Part shown: positions 32,515-42,489 of the stretch, one piece after another | Layout: the number at the start of each line of letters is the position of its first letter | Position numbering within the stretch: the stretch's first letter is position 1 | Assembly (NCBI RefSeq): GCF_023515995.1 | Contig: NZ_CP097320.1 | Location: 620,001-684,000 of the forward strand | From: Candidatus Mycobacterium methanotrophicum | GTDB taxonomy: Bacteria > Actinomycetota > Actinomycetes > Mycobacteriales > Mycobacteriaceae | Direction: 5' to 3' | DNA: 64,000 nucleotides | Program-made: the position numbers and the translations under genes | Notes under the pieces: generated by a model | Seen by the model: the letters and a program-made list of their open reading frames with translations, nothing else | Told to the model about the DNA's origin: nothing | The model's database searches: none

Positions 32515-33236
32515 CGGCGCCGAAATCAGTCACCCGCATGACCGCCCGGTCGGTGGTGCTGTCCGTACTGCTCGGCGCGCATCCAGCATGGGCTAGTGTG
32601 GCTGAATTGATAAGGCTCACCGATGACTTCGGTATCAAGGAGGCCACGCTGCGGGTCGCGTTGACGCGGATGGTCAGCGCGGGCGACCTGGTCCGGTCCG
32701 CCGACGGCTACCGGCTTTCCGAGCGACTGTTGGCTCGCCAGCGCAGGCAGGACGACGCTATGCGACCACAGCTGCGGCCCTGGCAGGGATCCTGGACCAC
32801 GGTGATTGTCACCAGCGTTGGTAGCGACCCGCGAACGCGCGCGGCGCTGCGAACCACGCTGCACGGCAAGCGCTTCGGTGAAATGCGCGAGGGAGTGTGG
32901 ATGCGTCCGGACAACCTTGAACTCGACTTGGACGCGCAGGCGCGTGCCCGGGTGCGGATACTGCAGGCCCGCGATGATGCCCCCGATGAGCTCGCCGAAC
33001 AGTTGTGGGACCTGGCGTCGTGGGCCTGCACCGGTCATCGGTTGCTCGCCGAAATGTCGGTGGCCAGCGATGTTCCCGCTCGATTTGTGGTCGCCGCCGG
33101 CATCGTCCGCCACCTGTTGACCGACCCGGTGTTACCGGCGGAATTGCTGCCCGCCGACTGGCCGGGCGCGCGGTTACGCGCTGCCTATAACGACTTCGCC
33201 GCCGAATTGACCGAGCGCGCGACGGTATCCGATTAG
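32511..33236 (+). CDS. PaaX-type transcriptional repressor
   Basis: A 241-residue regulator matching Rv0674. It has the PaaX N-terminal winged helix (DDFGIKEATLRVALTRMVSA then LSERLLARQRRQ), a central domain (WQGSWTTVIVTSVGSDPRTR) and a PaaX-like C-terminal domain. PaaX proteins repress phenylacetyl-CoA catabolism and bind CoA thioesters, so it probably controls this operon in answer to an acyl-CoA. ATG 32511 overlaps the echA4 stop. Confidence 0.88.
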   Translation: MTAPKSVTRMTARSVVLSVLLGAHPAWASVAELIRLTDDFGIKEATLRVALTRMVSAGDLVRSADGYRLSERLLARQRRQDDAMRPQLRPWQGSWTTVIVTSVGSDPRTRAALRTTLHGKRFGEMREGVWMRPDNLELDLDAQARARVRILQARDDAPDELAEQLWDLASWACTGHRLLAEMSVASDVPARFVVAAGIVRHLLTDPVLPAELLPADWPGARLRAAYNDFAAELTERATVSD

Positions 33237-33246
33237 TGGAGGCGAC

Positions 33247-34014
33247 ATGAGCGGTCCGGTACGCGTAGAACGCAGTGGCCCGGTAACCACGGTGATCCTC
33301 AACCGCCCGCAAGCCCGCAACGCCGTCAACGGCCCGACGGCTGCTGCGTTGTATGCGGCGTTCGAGGAGTTCGATCGCGACGACACCGCTTTGGTGGCAG
33401 TGTTATGGGGCGACAACGGAACCTTCTGTGCCGGAGCCGATTTGAAGGCGTTCGGCACACCGGAAGCCAACGCGGTACACCGTACGGGTCCTGGCCCGAT
33501 GGGGCCAACTCGAATGGTGCTGTCGAAGCCGGTGATCGCCGCGGTCAGTGGCTACGCCGTCGCCGGCGGCTTGGAGCTCGCGCTGTGGTGCGACCTGCGG
33601 GTGGCCGAGGAGGGCGCAGTGTTCGGGGTGTTTTGCCGACGTTGGGGTGTGCCGCTGATCGACGGCGGCACAATCCGGCTGCCCCGGCTGATCGGGCAGA
33701 GCCGGGCAATGGACATGATTCTCACCGGCCGCGCGGTCGACGCCTCGGAGGCGTTGGCGATCGGACTGGCCAATCGCGTTGTGCCCAAAGGTCAAGGGCG
33801 CCAAGCCGCCGAGCAATTGGCTGCCGAGCTGGCGGCATTGCCTCAGCAGTGCATGCGATCGGATCGGCTCTCAGCACTGCGTCAGTGGGGCCTGGCCGAA
33901 TCAGACGCGCTGGACTACGAATTCGCCAGTATTTCCCGGGTGGCCACCGAGGCGACGGAAGGGGCGGGACGTTTCGCGGCGGGCGCAGGGCGCCACGGGG
34001 CGGCCGCGGTGTAG
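33247..34014 (+). CDS. echA5: Enoyl-CoA hydratase EchA5
   Basis: A 255-residue crotonase-family protein matching Rv0675. Oxyanion-hole motifs are NGTFCAGADLKAF and VSGYAVAGGLELALWCDLRV; the region FGVFCRRWGVPLIDGGTIRL follows. ATG 33247 comes after GTGGAGGCGAC, a good ribosome binding site, ten bases past the PaaX-like gene. In M. tuberculosis the next genes are mmpL5, mmpS5 and Rv0678; here a DUF3060 gene follows after only six bases. Confidence 0.92.
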   Translation: MSGPVRVERSGPVTTVILNRPQARNAVNGPTAAALYAAFEEFDRDDTALVAVLWGDNGTFCAGADLKAFGTPEANAVHRTGPGPMGPTRMVLSKPVIAAVSGYAVAGGLELALWCDLRVAEEGAVFGVFCRRWGVPLIDGGTIRLPRLIGQSRAMDMILTGRAVDASEALAIGLANRVVPKGQGRQAAEQLAAELAALPQQCMRSDRLSALRQWGLAESDALDYEFASISRVATEATEGAGRFAAGAGRHGAAAV

Positions 34015-34020
34015 CCCAAG

Positions 34021-34461
34021 CTAGCCGACCTTGTTAATCGTGTTGCCGCTGCCGAGGTTTTCGACCTTGGGGTTGCCGTCTTTGTAGGTGATCGTGTTGT
34101 TGAGCCCGACGACGTTGAGGTGCTTGTCGATCTTGTCGATGGTGATCTTGTTGTCCGCGCCGCCGATGCTCACGGTGCCGCACGTGCCGCTGACGGTCAG
34201 CGTGTTGTTGGATCCTCCGACGTTCAGCGACTTCCCGTCGCCGCAATCGAGACTGCTTGTGGTACCGAGTGATCCGTAGTTGATCGTGTTGCCGATGTCG
34301 AACTGCGCACCGGTACTCGTCGTCGAGGGCGTCGTGCTGGTCGAGGTGCGGGAGGCGGTCGACGGCGCCGCGGTGGTGTTCTTGCCGGCGCAACCGGCCG
34401 TCCCGAGCACCGCCATTACCAGAGAAAGCGCCAGCGCCCTGGCCACCGCATGTGCACGCAT
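34021..34461 (-). CDS. DUF3060 lipoprotein (Rv0679c-like)
   Basis: A 146-residue lipoprotein. The signal peptide (RALALSLVMAVLGTAGC) ends in a lipobox with Cys about residue 25, followed by a Thr/Ser-rich linker and a DUF3060 domain made of short beta-strand repeats with NN or GN turns (NVGGSNNTLTVSGTCG, IGGADNKITID, VVGLNNTITY, LGSGNTIN). Such proteins are exported to the envelope; function is unknown. ATG 34461 follows GGGGTGAGC. It matches the position of Rv0679c and is convergent with echA5. Confidence 0.85.
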   Translation of the reverse strand: MRAHAVARALALSLVMAVLGTAGCAGKNTTAAPSTASRTSTSTTPSTTSTGAQFDIGNTINYGSLGTTSSLDCGDGKSLNVGGSNNTLTVSGTCGTVSIGGADNKITIDKIDKHLNVVGLNNTITYKDGNPKVENLGSGNTINKVG

Positions 34462-34466
34462 GGTGC

Positions 34467-34844
34467 TCACCCCGCAATCTGACTGATGCGATTGGTCGTG
34501 CCCAGTTCGCGGCCGCGGTCCCATACTAACGGCTGGCCGCTCTTGTAACAGACCGACTCGTTGTCGCCGTAGACAATGATGTCATGGGCGACGTTGTCCA
34601 CGACGACGGTGTGACTCGAGCCCATCACCGTCACCGCCCAGCAGCTCCTCAGCGCGTTGACGACGTTGCGCGTGCCGTCGGCGAACAGGGTAGCGCCATT
34701 GCAGTCGACCGTCTCCTCGAGACCCTCGCCGGCGACATGAGTATCACCGTTTGTGGCGTGCCGGGTCGGCGCTCCGGCGGCCAGCATGAACGCCATCGCA
34801 ATCCCGAAGGCGGCCAAGGCTCGGCATACGAGTGTCCATCTCAC
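34467..34844 (-). CDS. DUF3060 exported protein (Rv0680c-like)
   Basis: A 125-residue exported protein with an N-terminal hydrophobic signal segment (ALAAFGIAMAFMLAAGA) and a DUF3060-like domain (EETVDCNGATLFADGTRNVV, VMGSSHTVVVDNVAHDIIVY). GTG 34844 is chosen because GAGAGGAG lies a few bases upstream. It ends six bases before the start of the second DUF3060 gene, so the two form an operon equivalent to Rv0680c-Rv0679c. Cys residues in each may form disulfides outside the cell. Confidence 0.82.
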   Translation of the reverse strand: MRWTLVCRALAAFGIAMAFMLAAGAPTRHATNGDTHVAGEGLEETVDCNGATLFADGTRNVVNALRSCWAVTVMGSSHTVVVDNVAHDIIVYGDNESVCYKSGQPLVWDRGRELGTTNRISQIAG

Positions 34845-35039
34845 CGCGGGCTCCTCTCGCCATGGCGAGCGATCTGCTCGAGGAGAGCGTACGTGGATTG
34901 GCGCGCGCCATTGGCGGCTTCCCGCACTTCGAGTCGTTCGCCCCGCCGGCATTGTCGGCAGACTAGAGTTTTCGCTGATTAATCGTCGAGAGACCGGTGT
35001 GGCCAACCCGGTCAATGCAACCCGAAGGGCGATCGCCAC

Positions 35040-35195
35040 GCCAGCTGAGCGGCTCACCATGCTGAACCGCGTCGCCGAGGGACGGGTCGGTGACGATGCC
35101 GTGCTGGTAATGGCTGGCGCCTACCGCAGCTACGCTCATCACCACCCGGGCCGGTATTCGGCTTTCACCCGGACGCCGCTGTCAGACATCCCAGG
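35040..35195 (+). pseudogene. TetR/WHG-domain regulator (Rv0681-like), left part
   Basis: Codons reading TPAERLTMLNRVAEGRVGDD, LVMAGAYRSYAHHHPGRYSA and FTRTPLSDIP match the start of the C-terminal WHG ligand-binding domain of TetR-family repressors. The reading is cut at 35195 by an IS110-family element and resumes at 36691. The helix-turn-helix half is not found upstream, so the gene was damaged on that side too. Position before rpsL matches Rv0681. Confidence 0.65.
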
Positions 35196-35205
35196 AGCTT
35201 AAATG

Positions 35206-36441
35206 TCAAGCGGCGGTTTGTTGATCTTGATTGTGGGACGGCCAGGCGGTGGCTTCGTCGTAGAGCGTGCGGGTCTTGAGGCAGCCGTGCAGGATTCCGA
35301 CGAGCCGGTTGGCGAGCTGGCGCAGCGCGGGGTTGTGGCCGAGGCCGCGGGCGCGTTGCTTGTCGTAGTAGGCGCGTGCGCCGGGCGAGGCGCGCAGCGC
35401 GGAGAACGCCTGCGTCATCAGCGCGTCGATGAGCCTGTCCTGATGCACGAACCGCGCGAGCACGACCTTCTTCTTGCCGGAGGCGCGGGTGATCGGGCTG
35501 GTTCCGGCGTAGTTCTTGCGGGCCTTCGCGTCGGCGTACCGTGCTGGGTCGTCGCCGAATTCGGCGAGCACCCGGGCGCCGAGGATCGGTCCCAGGCCGG
35601 GCTGCGACAGGATGATCTCAGCGTCCGGGTGCCGGTGAAAATGCTCCTCCACCTGCTCTTGCAGGATCGCGATCTGCTCGTTGAGGGTGGTGAGCACGGC
35701 CACGATCGAGCGGGTGGCAGCCGCGTACGCGGTGGTGATCACCGGGTCGCGGCCGAGCTGCTCGCCGCGCAGCGCGTCCTGGATCCGGCTGGTCTTGGTG
35801 TCGATGTCGCGGCGACCGGCGTGTTTGAGCGCGGCCCGGATCTGGCTGCGGTTCAGCTTCGCCGCCGACGCGGGGTCGGGGGCTCTGCCGAGCAGTTCCA
35901 GCGCATCGGCCGCGTCGAGATCGTCGAAGGCTTCCAGCGCGGCGGGGAAGTACTCGCGCAGCGCGTGCCGCAGCCGCTGGGTGTGGCGGGTGCGGTCCCA
36001 GATCATCGTCTTGTGCGAGCGGGCAACAACTTTCACCGCCTCGGCTGCCGCGCTGTCGCCGGCCACCGGGCGCAGCTGGTGCGAGTCGGTGCGGACCATG
36101 TCGGCCAGCGTGTGTGCGTCCGCCGGGTCGCTCTTGGCGCCGGAGACGCTGTGCCGCTCCCGGTACCGGGCCACCGACAGCGGGTTCACCGCGTACACGG
36201 TGTATCCGGCCGCGATCAGCGCGGCCACCCACGGGCCCCGGTCGGTCTCGATTCCGATCGCCACCTCGGCCATGTCGGCGTCGGCGCCCAGCTCGGCGCC
36301 GATCATCGCGTGCAACCGCGCGATCCCGGCCGCGCCCTCGGGCAGCCGCGCCCTGGCCAGCCTGCGTCCCGCCGAGTCCATCAGTTCGACGTCGTGATGA
36401 TCTTCCGCCCAATCGTCGCCCACGTACAGCAATTTCGCCAC
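35206..36441 (-). CDS. IS110-family transposase
   Basis: A complete 411-residue transposase. The N-terminal DEDD RuvC-like domain includes VGDDWAEDHHDVELMD, IGIETDRGPWVAALIAAGYT and SKSD-type KSDPADAHTLADM. The C-terminal Tnp_20 domain with its catalytic serine lies around LSQPGLGPILGARVLAEFGD and YAGTSPITRASGKKK. GTG 36441 follows GAGCGAGGA. IS110 enzymes are directed by a bridge RNA encoded in the element's non-coding end. Confidence 0.92.
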   Translation of the reverse strand: MAKLLYVGDDWAEDHHDVELMDSAGRRLARARLPEGAAGIARLHAMIGAELGADADMAEVAIGIETDRGPWVAALIAAGYTVYAVNPLSVARYRERHSVSGAKSDPADAHTLADMVRTDSHQLRPVAGDSAAAEAVKVVARSHKTMIWDRTRHTQRLRHALREYFPAALEAFDDLDAADALELLGRAPDPASAAKLNRSQIRAALKHAGRRDIDTKTSRIQDALRGEQLGRDPVITTAYAAATRSIVAVLTTLNEQIAILQEQVEEHFHRHPDAEIILSQPGLGPILGARVLAEFGDDPARYADAKARKNYAGTSPITRASGKKKVVLARFVHQDRLIDALMTQAFSALRASPGARAYYDKQRARGLGHNPALRQLANRLVGILHGCLKTRTLYDEATAWPSHNQDQQTAA

Positions 36442-36690
36442 TCCTCGCTCCTGTCTGCAGTTGTCCGGGTTACAGCCGGCAGCGTGCGGGAGAACTCTCG
36501 GCGACCTAATGAAGCAGTGCTCACGCCACGCGGGCGGGCACGACATCCCATCAGCGATCCCTTCTCCCGGGCGAACCGGTGGGGGCGACGATCTGACATC
36601 AGGACTCGAAATCCAGGAGGCATCAGTGCTCACCCACCGGCCGCTACCGATAGCAAGTCTGCCCGAAGGCCGCACCCGCTAATACTCATT
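36442..36690 (-). ncRNA. Candidate IS110 bridge-RNA region
   Basis: The 249 bases between the transposase start and the right end of the element have no gene. In IS110-group elements the upstream non-coding end encodes the structured bridge RNA that pairs with target and donor. Short inverted segments are present (for example CACCCACCGG and CCGGTGGGGG), but the loops were not resolved by eye. The call is by position. Confidence 0.4.
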
Positions 36691-36945
36691 AGGTGGTGAC
36701 GATCCGGAGTTCACGGCTGCCACCAAGGAAGCGGCGGAACCGGTGATAGCGGTGTTGTCGTCCTACGGGCTCGACGCCGAGCAGGCCTTTACGCGACGTT
36801 GGAATTCTGGTCGGCAATGCACGGGTTCGTGCTGCTGGAAATGACCGGGGTGATGGACGAGATCGACACCGACACGGTGTTCTCCGACATGGCGCTGGGC
36901 TTGGTGGCCGGCATGGGGCGGCGCAGCGAACGCAACGCGCAATAA
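36691..36945 (+). pseudogene. TetR/WHG-domain regulator (Rv0681-like), right part, frameshifted
   Basis: The reading GGDDPEFTAATKEAAEPVIA, VLSSYGLDAEQA continues the TetR protein cut at 35195. Near 36790 the frame shifts, and the true C-terminus follows as TLEFWSAMHGFVLLEMTGVM, DEIDTDTVFSDMALGLVAGM with stop TAA at 36943-36945. The gene therefore has decay beyond the insertion. Confidence 0.7.
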
Positions 36946-37011
36946 GCACCGGCAGCGTGGTACTGGTACCGGACGCCAACTGGGTCGCTTTGGGGTAGCA
37001 CTGCTGTCGCT

Positions 37012-37041
37012 TTGACCTGCCCGACTAGCGGCGGGTATTGT
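37012..37041 (+). promoter_or_regulatory. Candidate promoter of the rpsL operon
   Basis: TTGACC at 37012-37017 and TATTGT at 37036-37041 are spaced by 18 bases, a good sigma-A-like arrangement, about 200 bases before rpsL. The long leader to 37243 could carry regulation of the str operon. Confidence 0.5.
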
Positions 37042-37242
37042 GGTGGCTCGTGCCTGGCGGCTTAAGGCGCTTGATCTAGGGTGCGCACGCCGGGCCAATT
37101 CGCATGTCCCTGACGTTACGGATGAAATTCTGTGGCGGCCGCATGCGACACACCCGGCCACGGGGGACTGCGGCAGGGCATAACTGCAGTACAGAGGCTT
37201 AAAGCCACTGACAACCGAAATGACAATGGAGAAAGCCGGTAG

Positions 37243-37617
37243 ATGCCAACCATTCAGCAGCTGGTCCGCAAGGGGCGCCGCGACAAGGTCGCCAAGGTCA
37301 AGACCGCGGCTCTCAAGGGCAGCCCGCAGCGCCGTGGTGTGTGCACTCGCGTGTACACCACGACTCCGAAGAAGCCCAATTCGGCGCTTCGGAAGGTGGC
37401 GCGCGTCAAGCTGACCAGCCAGGTTGAGGTGACGGCGTACATCCCGGGCGAGGGCCATAACCTTCAGGAGCACTCGATGGTGCTGGTGCGTGGCGGCCGG
37501 GTCAAGGACTTGCCGGGCGTGCGGTACAAGATCATCCGCGGCTCGCTCGACACCCAGGGTGTCAAGAACCGTAAGCAGGCTCGCAGCCGCTACGGCGCCA
37601 AGAAGGAGAAGAGCTGA
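37243..37617 (+). CDS. rpsL: 30S ribosomal protein S12
   Basis: A 124-residue S12 at the ribosomal decoding centre. The streptomycin-relevant lysines are unchanged in [15 protein letters not shown] (Lys43 region) and [17 protein letters not shown] (Lys88 region), so the protein looks streptomycin-susceptible. ATG 37243 follows GGAGAAAGCC. It begins the str operon and its stop overlaps the rpsG start by one base (TGATG). Confidence 0.98.
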
Positions 37618-38087
37618 TGCCGCGCAAGGGGCCCGCGCCGAAGCGTCCGCTGGTCAACGATCCGGTTTACGGATCGCAGCTGGTTACGCAGCTGGTCAAC
37701 AAAGTTCTGCTGAAGGGGAAGAAATCGCTGGCTGAGCACATTGTTTATGGTGCGCTCGAACAAGCCCGCGACAAGACCGGCACCGATCCGGTGATCACGC
37801 TCAAGCGGGCTTTGGACAATGTCAAGCCAGCTCTGGAGGTGCGCAGCCGCCGGGTCGGCGGCGCCACCTACCAGGTGCCCGTCGAGGTGCGTCCTGAGCG
37901 GTCCACCACGCTCGCGCTGCGCTGGCTGGTCAGCTTCTCCAAGCAGCGTCGGGAAAAGACCATGATCGAGCGACTGGCAAACGAGATCTTGGATGCCAGC
38001 AACGGCCTGGGGGCCTCGGTCAAGCGACGCGAGGACACCCACAAGATGGCCGAGGCAAACCGCGCCTTCGCACATTATCGCTGGTGA
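37617..38087 (+). CDS. rpsG: 30S ribosomal protein S7
   Basis: A 156-residue S7, which nucleates assembly of the 30S head. It reads [20 protein letters not shown] to [18 protein letters not shown], full length with no breaks. In many bacteria S7 represses its own operon by binding the S12-S7 junction; here rpsL and rpsG overlap by one base, leaving no spacer for the E. coli-type site. Confidence 0.98.
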   Translation: MPRKGPAPKRPLVNDPVYGSQLVTQLVNKVLLKGKKSLAEHIVYGALEQARDKTGTDPVITLKRALDNVKPALEVRSRRVGGATYQVPVEVRPERSTTLALRWLVSFSKQRREKTMIERLANEILDASNGLGASVKRREDTHKMAEANRAFAHYRW

Positions 38088-38156
38088 CCGCCGGCGCAGT
38101 GGCCAGGCGCAACTGACAGCGAACTAACAAGCAATCGAAAGAGTGGGAAGACTTCT

Positions 38157-40262
38157 GTGGCACAGAAGGACGTGCTGACCGACCTCACCAGGGTCCGCAA
38201 CATCGGCATCATGGCGCACATCGACGCCGGCAAGACGACGACGACCGAGCGCATCCTCTACTACACCGGTATCAGTTACAAGATCGGTGAGGTGCATGAC
38301 GGCGCCGCCACCATGGACTGGATGGAGCAGGAGCAGGAACGCGGGATCACCATCACCTCCGCGGCTACCACCTGCTTCTGGAAAGACAACCAGATCAACA
38401 TCATCGACACCCCCGGGCACGTCGACTTCACCGTCGAGGTGGAGCGCAGCTTGCGGGTGCTTGACGGCGCCGTCGCCGTCTTCGACGGCAAGGAAGGCGT
38501 CGAACCGCAGTCCGAGCAGGTCTGGCGGCAGGCCGACAAATACGACGTCCCGCGGATCTGCTTCGTCAACAAGATGGACAAGGTCGGCGCCGACTTCTAT
38601 TTCTCCGTTAAGACGATGGAGGAACGCCTGGGGGCCAACGCGATTCCGATCCAGCTTCCGGTGGGCTCCGAAGGCGACTTCGAAGGCGTCGTCGACCTGG
38701 TCGAGATGAACGCGAAGGTGTGGCGGGGCGAGACCAAGCTCGGCGAAACCTACGACACCATCGCGATCCCGCCCGACATGCAGGAGAAGGCCGCAGAGTA
38801 CCGCACCAAGCTGCTCGAGGCCGTCGCCGAAACCGACGAGGCGCTGCTGGAGAAGTACGTCGGCGGCGAGGAGATAACGGTCGACGAGATCAAGGCGGCG
38901 ATCCGAAAGCTGACCATCAACTCGGATGCCTACCCGGTGCTGTGCGGCAGCGCGTTCAAGAACAAGGGCGTGCAGCCGATGCTCGACGCGGTCATCGATT
39001 ACTTGCCGTCGCCGCTGGACGTACCGCCCGCCGAAGGCCACGCGCCCGGCAAAGAGGATGTGTTGATCACTCGCAACCCGTCTACCGACGAGCCGTTCTC
39101 CGCGCTGGCGTTCAAGGTCGCCACGCACCCCTTCTTCGGCAAGCTCACCTACGTCCGGGTGTACTCCGGCACCGTCGAATCGGGCAGCCAGGTCATCAAC
39201 GCGACCAAAGGCAAGAAGGAGCGGCTGGGCAAGCTGTTCCAGATGCACTCCAACAAGGAGAACCCCATCGAGCGGGCGTCGGCCGGCCACATCTACGCGG
39301 TGATCGGCCTGAAGGACACCACGACCGGCGACACTCTCAGCGATCCGAACGAGCAGATCGTGCTTGAGTCGATGACCTTCCCCGATCCGGTGATCGAGGT
39401 CGCGATCGAGCCGAAGACCAAGAGCGACCAGGAGAAGCTGAGCCTGTCGATTCAGAAGCTCGCCGAGGAGGACCCGACTTTCAAGGTCCACCAAGACTCT
39501 GAGACCGGCCAGACCGTGATCGGTGGGATGGGCGAGCTGCATCTGGACGTCCTGGTCGACCGCATGCGTCGCGAATTCAAGGTCGAGGCCAACGTCGGTA
39601 AGCCGCAGGTCGCCTACAAGGAGACCATCAAGCGGACGGTGGAAAAGGTCGAGTTCACCCACAAGAAGCAGACCGGCGGCTCCGGCCAGTTCGCCAAGGT
39701 GCTGATCAGCCTGGAGCCGTTCCACAGCGACGACGGCGCGACCTACGAGTTCGAGAGCAAAGTCACCGGTGGGCGCATCCCGCGGGAATACATCCCGTCG
39801 GTGGACGCCGGCGCCCAGGACGCCATGCAGTACGGCGTGCTGGCCGGCTACCCGCTGGTGAACCTGAAGGTCATCTTGCTCGACGGCGCGTACCACGAGG
39901 TCGACTCGTCGGAAATGGCGTTCAAGATCGCCGGTTCGCAGGTGCTGAAGAAGGCTGCTGCGCAAGCGCAGCCGGTGATCCTGGAACCGATCATGGCCGT
40001 CGAGGTCATCACGCCCGAGGACTACATGGGCGACGTGATCGGCGACCTGAACTCCCGCCGTGGCCAGATCCAGGCCATGGAAGAGCGCGGCGGCGCGCGT
40101 GTGGTCAAGGCGCATGTGCCGTTGTCGGAGATGTTCGGCTACGTCGGCGACCTGCGGTCTAAGACTCAAGGCCGGGCGAACTACTCCATGGTTTTCGACT
40201 CCTACGCCGAAGTGCCGGCCAACGTGTCGAAGGAGATCATCGCAAAGGCGACGGGCGAGTAA
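38157..40262 (+). CDS. fusA: Elongation factor G
   Basis: A 701-residue translocation GTPase. G1 is [15 protein letters not shown], the switch region is [16 protein letters not shown]3 is DTPGHVDF and G4 is NKMD. The C-terminal domains IV and V are complete (for example [21 protein letters not shown]). The start is GTG 38157, 69 bases after rpsG, preceded by GAAAGAGTGGGAAG. It belongs to the str operon. Confidence 0.98.
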   Translation: MAQKDVLTDLTRVRNIGIMAHIDAGKTTTTERILYYTGISYKIGEVHDGAATMDWMEQEQERGITITSAATTCFWKDNQINIIDTPGHVDFTVEVERSLRVLDGAVAVFDGKEGVEPQSEQVWRQADKYDVPRICFVNKMDKVGADFYFSVKTMEERLGANAIPIQLPVGSEGDFEGVVDLVEMNAKVWRGETKLGETYDTIAIPPDMQEKAAEYRTKLLEAVAETDEALLEKYVGGEEITVDEIKAAIRKLTINSDAYPVLCGSAFKNKGVQPMLDAVIDYLPSPLDVPPAEGHAPGKEDVLITRNPSTDEPFSALAFKVATHPFFGKLTYVRVYSGTVESGSQVINATKGKKERLGKLFQMHSNKENPIERASAGHIYAVIGLKDTTTGDTLSDPNEQIVLESMTFPDPVIEVAIEPKTKSDQEKLSLSIQKLAEEDPTFKVHQDSETGQTVIGGMGELHLDVLVDRMRREFKVEANVGKPQVAYKETIKRTVEKVEFTHKKQTGGSGQFAKVLISLEPFHSDDGATYEFESKVTGGRIPREYIPSVDAGAQDAMQYGVLAGYPLVNLKVILLDGAYHEVDSSEMAFKIAGSQVLKKAAAQAQPVILEPIMAVEVITPEDYMGDVIGDLNSRRGQIQAMEERGGARVVKAHVPLSEMFGYVGDLRSKTQGRANYSMVFDSYAEVPANVSKEIIAKATGE

Positions 40263-40369
40263 TCAAGGCTGACGCGATGGTGGAGTAACCTTGCCCGGTC
40301 ACTACCGCGGCACAACTGAAATGACAACACTGCTTTAACAAGCACCAACAAGTCCAGGAGGACACAGAA

Positions 40370-41560
40370 GTGGCGAAGGCGAAGTTCGAGCGGACGAAGC
40401 CGCACGTCAACATCGGGACCATCGGTCACGTTGACCACGGCAAGACCACGCTGACCGCGGCTATTACCAAGGTCCTGCACGACAAGTACCCTACGTTGAA
40501 CGAGTCGCGCGCATTCGACCAGATCGACAATGCGCCTGAGGAGCGTCAGCGCGGTATCACCATCAACATCTCCCACGTGGAGTACCAGACCGAGAAGCGT
40601 CACTACGCGCACGTCGACGCCCCGGGCCACGCCGACTACATCAAGAACATGATCACCGGCGCCGCCCAGATGGACGGCGCGATCCTGGTGGTTGCCGCCA
40701 CCGACGGCCCGATGCCGCAAACCCGCGAGCACGTGCTGCTGGCCCGTCAGGTCGGGGTGCCATACATCCTGGTCGCGCTGAACAAGGCCGACATGGTCGA
40801 CGACGAGGAGCTGCTCGAGCTCGTCGAGCTGGAGGTGCGTGAGCTGCTGGCCGCCCAGGAGTTCGACGAGGACGCCCCGGTGATCAAAGTATCCGCTCTC
40901 AAGGCCCTCGAGGGGGACCCGAAGTGGGTCGAGGGCATCGTGGAGCTGATGGACGCGGTCGACGAGTCGATTCCGGACCCGGTCCGCGACACCGACAAGC
41001 CGTTCCTGATGCCGGTGGAGGATGTCTTCACGATCACCGGCCGTGGCACCGTCGTCACCGGCCGTGTCGAGCGCGGCGTGATCAACGTCAACGAGGAAGT
41101 CGAGATCGTCGGCATCAAGCCGACCAGCACCAAGACCACGGTCACCGGTGTGGAGATGTTCCGCAAGCTGCTCGACCAGGGCCAGGCTGGTGACAACGTC
41201 GGTCTGCTGCTGCGTGGTATCAAGCGTGAGGACGTCGAGCGTGGCCAGGTGGTGACCAAGCCCGGCACGACCACACCGCACACCGATTTCGAAGGCCAGG
41301 TCTACATCCTGTCCAAGGACGAGGGTGGTCGGCACACGCCGTTCTTCAACAACTACCGCCCCCAGTTCTACTTCCGCACCACCGACGTGACCGGTGTGGT
41401 GACGTTGCCGGAGGGCACCGAGATGGTGATGCCCGGTGACAACACCGACATCATCGTGAAGCTGATCCAACCCGTCGCGATGGACGAGGGTCTGCGCTTC
41501 GCGATCCGGGAGGGTGGCCGAACCGTCGGCGCCGGCCGGGTCACCAAGATCGTCAAGTAG
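40370..41560 (+). CDS. tuf: Elongation factor Tu
   Basis: A 396-residue EF-Tu, which carries aminoacyl-tRNA to the ribosome. G1 [15 protein letters not shown]3 DAPGHADY, G4 NKADMVDD and the C-terminal [21 protein letters not shown] region are complete. The start is GTG 40370 after AGGAGG. It closes the str operon. A dispersed repeat and a decayed SDR gene follow. Confidence 0.98.
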   Translation: MAKAKFERTKPHVNIGTIGHVDHGKTTLTAAITKVLHDKYPTLNESRAFDQIDNAPEERQRGITINISHVEYQTEKRHYAHVDAPGHADYIKNMITGAAQMDGAILVVAATDGPMPQTREHVLLARQVGVPYILVALNKADMVDDEELLELVELEVRELLAAQEFDEDAPVIKVSALKALEGDPKWVEGIVELMDAVDESIPDPVRDTDKPFLMPVEDVFTITGRGTVVTGRVERGVINVNEEVEIVGIKPTSTKTTVTGVEMFRKLLDQGQAGDNVGLLLRGIKREDVERGQVVTKPGTTTPHTDFEGQVYILSKDEGGRHTPFFNNYRPQFYFRTTDVTGVVTLPEGTEMVMPGDNTDIIVKLIQPVAMDEGLRFAIREGGRTVGAGRVTKIVK

Positions 41561-41711
41561 TTTGCAGGCAAAGCGGCGATAGGCTGGCCTGCGTCATTGT
41601 TCGACAGACGGCACGAGCCTCACATGCTGGGGCGATATCATGGCCCAGATCATCGTCCTGGTATGTGGAGGTTTGGTCGGCCTGATCTTTCACATCACAT
41701 AGTTTGCGCAG

Positions 41712-41775
41712 TCCTCCTCCTCCTCGCTTCGTCTCGCTCGCCGCTGCGCGGCTGGGGCTGCCCCACTGCATCGTC
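41712..41775. repeat. Dispersed intergenic repeat, copy 1
   Basis: A 64-base segment (core CGCTTCGTCTCGCTCGCCGC, ending CCCCACTGCATCGTC) recurs with roughly 88% identity at 47022-47083 in the same orientation. Similar tcctcctc-rich segments are scattered in mycobacterial genomes. It lies 150 bases after tuf. Confidence 0.65.
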
Positions 41776-41812
41776 GGCGGGCGATTAGAACACGTTTCAG
41801 TTTTGCTGCTAG

Positions 41813-42406
<594 letters not shown>

Positions 42407-42489
42407 GACCAAAACGTAAGCCGACATTCAACGCGATTTCATATGTCTTCGTGCTCTATCGTCAAGGTCGACAACGTATCTTGGACGCC

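Larger units (their letters stand above)
35196..36690 (-). mobile_element. IS110-family insertion sequence in the TetR gene
   Basis: A 1495-bp element without inverted repeats, as usual for IS110. Left flank CCC-AGG at 35190-35195 and right flank AGG-TGGTGAC at 36691 share AGG, so the crossover core is likely GG. Removing the element restores DIP-GGDDPEF in the TetR protein, which fixes the boundaries. The transposase gene is intact. Confidence 0.8.

Noticed and set aside
34862..34966. A short frame starting at ATG 34864 (ASDLLEESVRGLARAIGGF...)
   Set aside because: Only 34 codons without a recognised family; perhaps the tail of a lost gene, but not enough to call.
36691..36979. Minus-strand frame 36689-36979 as a gene before rpsL
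   Set aside because: The plus strand encodes the recognisable TetR C-terminus in this stretch; the minus frame is compositional.
38124..40169. A 681-codon frame antisense to fusA
   Set aside because: Shadow of a highly expressed GC3-rich gene; no independent evidence of coding.
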